Below are positions 60,846 to 64,000 of a stretch of 64,000 nucleotides of DNA, in pieces (positions within the stretch are counted from its first letter, which is position 1; every line of letters begins with the position of its first letter). Source of the DNA: Epiperipatus broadwayi (lineage: Eukaryota > Onychophora > Udeonychophora > Euonychophora > Peripatidae); the NCBI GenBank assembly GCA_028023455.1, contig JAQFVV010000001.1:19215611-19279610 (forward strand). The letters run 5' to 3'. The notes beneath the pieces are model-generated. The model was not told where the DNA came from, searched no databases, and worked only from the letters and a program-made list of their open reading frames with translations. Made by a program: the position numbers and the translations under genes.

Positions 60846-63800
60846 TAAGCCACCTTACAAGATATTTTGCCAAATATCATATAAGTAGATCAAAAGAGCA
60901 ACATGCATCTATGTTGAATTGTTGTATGTCACAGATTGGTTTTGTTTCTTTTATCTATTATTTATTTTAGAATTAGAATAACCGTTTTTTCTCTTAAATT
61001 ACTGACAACTAATGAATTTTTATAAAAACATGGTCATTTTTTAAATGGATAAAAAAAAAATAATAAGCAGGAATAGAAAATTTTATTTAAAATACAAATT
61101 CATTTAAAATAAGGCTTAAATTTTCAAGAAATAGTAGCAAATATCTATTTACATAAAGTTCTAGAAAATTAAATTAAAACTTGTTGTGGCTTATAAAAAA
61201 ATAAAAAGACTGATGTTTTTTTTTAAAAAAAAGCCAAACAAAAAAGATTTGTTTTAAAACTTCATTTTGTTTAATAAGAGATTTATTTTAAAAATTTTCT
61301 AGTTTTAATAATATAAGAAAATATATAAAAACTGACATCCTGCTTAAATTTTGTCAACTGAATAATTCAAGGAAATAAGACAAAAAAATCAATACGATTA
61401 AGCATATAAAAATTATATGATTTATTAGAACGTATTAAAAGATAAATATTATAATAAAACTATCAGCTATAATTAATAATAACATTAATATCAGATTATT
61501 ATTTTGATCTATGTATAAAACTAAAAGAAGACTGTAAATATATATATATTTATATCTCTCTTTTCACTTCTTAAATATCAATATTTTTTTTATTGTTGCT
61601 GAAGAGTTGGAGAGTGGAGAGAACTGAAACCTGTCCATTAAAGTTTGAAGATCTGCTACCTTAATATAAAGCGAGCACTGGTTATATATATATATATGGG
61701 AAATAATAATCTGAACCAATTGATGAGTGGTGGTGAAATGTGTATATTGGAGATCAATTTATCTTTTTGGCATGTATGTGTTCATATGTAGTGGTTACAT
61801 AAGATGGAGTGGATGACTGAAGGGAGCTTGAAAGTCTGTGTTCAAATCCCCTGTAATTACTTCTGTCTTAAGTATATATTATACTTGTATTTAAATATTA
61901 TTATAATTATTATTTCGATCATCTGGTATATCTTTATTATTTAAATAATTTATTATAACTTTTTTTTATTTTTTCACTTTTTGTTTAAAATATCTAATTA
62001 TTTCGTCATATTTTAAAACTTTTCCAGTCTTGGTAGATTTAAAGGCTTGACTCATCTCTTTTTAAAAAAAAACATTTTAAATTTCAAAAAAAAATTATCT
62101 ATTGATAGGAACTTCTGTTCTTTATTGTTTTTATTAGTAAATCGTTTTTGGTAAAACCTTTTTACACATCTCATGATCTTCCCCTAGACAATTAAAATCT
62201 GCTTAATATGAAAAAAACATTTCAATTTTACTTGTACTATAATTTTTCTTTGAATATTTCCAATGTAAATCTAGATTTTGCTTTAAAATAATCATCAACT
62301 ATTTTAAATGTAAATATGATACTGGCTTTAAGTATGGCCTTATTTACATTTGATAATTTTCATGTTTGAATTACCATTTTCTTCTAATTATAAAAAAGGC
62401 ATTATAGTATATAAATAATCCAATAGGATAATAATGAAATTAGTCTTTAAATTTTTAAATTATTTTTTTTATTTTATATATTGCAAAAGCATTTTAATTT
62501 ATGAGTTATTGACTCAAAGGACTTCCATTTCATAAAATGGCATACATTTTATTATGTTTTATAATTAATCAGTTATAAAGCAAACTAAATAAAAGCCATG
62601 CTCAATAAAGACACCCTATAGTTTAAATTCTAAACAGTGCAGTACTTTAATACATTATTATTCCATGAGTTTTTGATATATTTTTTTTGTAAATGTTTTA
62701 TTTTTTTATTACCTTATAGTAGTTTTTAAGATTCTGCAATCAACTTTGCTTAAAATCTACTTCACATTTTAAATCAAGAAAAAAAATTCACACAGTATTG
62801 AATTATACAAATATTTCACATATAATAAATGTCTCTAAAATATATAGTATTTTATAAAACATTACAATACACATTCAAAGTTTAAATATCTAATGAGTAG
62901 TTTCGAGCACACCTTCTTCCTCTGTTAGTAAACAGACAGTAACAGATTAACTCCCAAACACAATGAATAATAAATTTTGCTTAGCTTTTAATAAAATAAA
63001 TTCAAAATTGATTGAAATAAATTTATATCTACATAATCTGCAGTATTGCTCATCCTTACAATCAATTGGTATACTATTTTTTTTTTTTGCCTTTACTATA
63101 ACCATCATTCAGTAAATATATTAAAAATGTATCAATTTGTCTGAGCTTCTGATTACATCATCTAGTATTGAATTGTGATCAGTTGATTCTGTGCATATTA
63201 AATTAAGATATATAATCTTTTATTTAAGTGTTCCTAAAATTTAAAAATTTAAATTATTCTCATTCTTTAACTAAAATCTTTTTTACATCTTTTCTGTTGA
63301 CAATGACACACACAAAGCATTCAATAAATATGATATTGTCAGTCATGACATATACTAGCACCTGATAATTTAATACAATATGACAATCTTTCCAAGCAAC
63401 TGAGAATTTTCAATTAGCTAAGGATTTGCTTTCCAGATTTCTAACCCACATTCAATTTTGTTAACAATCAATTACTCATCAGAAAATGAGTATCTGGTTG
63501 TTACTTAAAAAGTAAAACAGAGCAAAGCAAAAAATGTTAACTGATTATTATTATAAAAATTAAAAAAGATTTGAACTCAAATTTTTAAGCTCCTTTCTAA
63601 TTATAATAAGTTCAGTATAGACAATGTACCTGCATTTAAATATTATAAAAAAATTTTATTTACTACTTATTTGTGAATAAGTGTTTGATTTGCAGAGAGC
63701 TATTTTAAAATGTTTTACTATTTATACAAATAACTTTGTGATTTGATCTTGCAGAGATCATAATATTAAAAAATATATACCAAAACAAATCCTAAATATA

Positions 63801-64000
63801 TGTTCACACCTTTTATTTATAAAATATTTTCATTTTAATATATTAAACTCCCATTGGTACAACTAAGTCTGTTTTAAAATAAGATCTTTCTCAGCATAAA
63901 AATTAAAGTGACATCGATGAATCCAAAATTTATCTGCTAATGTCATTATCAATGAAAATCTTCACTTTAATATGTTATCATAAATTATTTTTAAATAGAT
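60846..64000. other. AT-rich sequence, no gene recognised
   Basis: No coding region could be supported. A possible tRNA-derived fragment is listed at 61788-61850, and a (TA)n run is at about 61683-61696. Confidence 0.5.
61788..61850 (+). repeat. Possible tRNA-derived SINE head
   Basis: GTAGTGGTTAC (61788-61798) resembles a polymerase III A box as found in tRNA SINEs, and GTTCAAATCCC (61840-61850) is a good B box. The spacing is somewhat long and no second copy in the window supports it. Confidence 0.3.

Overview
This is an AT-rich stretch (roughly three quarters A+T by eye) of an animal nuclear genome, probably an invertebrate. The evidence is the mix of decayed mobile elements: a Penelope-like element with GIY-YIG endonuclease, three kinds of non-LTR retrotransposon (CR1/jockey-like, RTE-like, Tx1/L1-like), a Ty3/gypsy element, a second large LTR element, a hAT transposase relic and a KRBA2/SCAND3-type integrase relic. 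Long (AT)n and (TAA)n tracts and the lack of any bacterial gene organisation agree. Chelicerates, cephalopods and other AT-rich invertebrates would all fit; the sequence alone does not decide. No complete host gene is visible.

Layout. 0.24-2.2 kb: Penelope-like element, a 5'-truncated RT + GIY-YIG copy on the + strand joined head-on to an inverted second copy of its 3' part. 4.6-5.2 kb: possible terminal exon of an unidentified membrane protein, the best host-gene candidate. 7.1-10.7 kb: decayed LINE (+). 18.2-24.2 kb: two near-identical 0.58-kb direct repeats bracketing a hAT relic (-) and a cluster of fold-back repeats. 27.5-29.8 kb: remains of two copies of one Tx1/L1-like LINE (-). 32.1-32.8 kb: KRBA2-type integrase relic (+). 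34.4-38.2 kb: two more fold-back elements of the same family, flanked by 11-bp and about 15-bp direct repeats. 39.2-41.1 kb: RTE-like LINE relic (+). 47.3-55.3 kb: LTR element with 2.7-kb LTRs and only a broken gag-like ORF. 55.35-55.89 kb: a distant relative of the fold-back family. 56.1-60.8 kb: young gypsy element, 453-bp LTRs differing at 5 positions, 5-bp target duplication GATTG, all reading frames broken. The remainder is AT-rich sequence with microsatellites and AT palindromes.

The gypsy element has the usual order gag (zinc knuckle) - protease - RT - RNase H - integrase between LTRs, with a tRNA-Ser-like primer site and a purine tract. The integrase has lost the segment carrying its third catalytic residue, and gag and pol carry stops and frameshifts. 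The LTR pair is nonetheless young, so the copy was probably mobilised by a relative or decayed quickly.

The most interesting signal is the fold-back family. Its arms carry CTGATGA - short hairpin - GAAAC, which recalls the hammerhead-ribozyme core that Penelope-like elements often carry. Its copies have target duplications of 11 and about 15 bp, which fits target-primed insertion better than cut-and-paste transposition. I infer, without proof, that it is a non-autonomous family mobilised by Penelope-like machinery.
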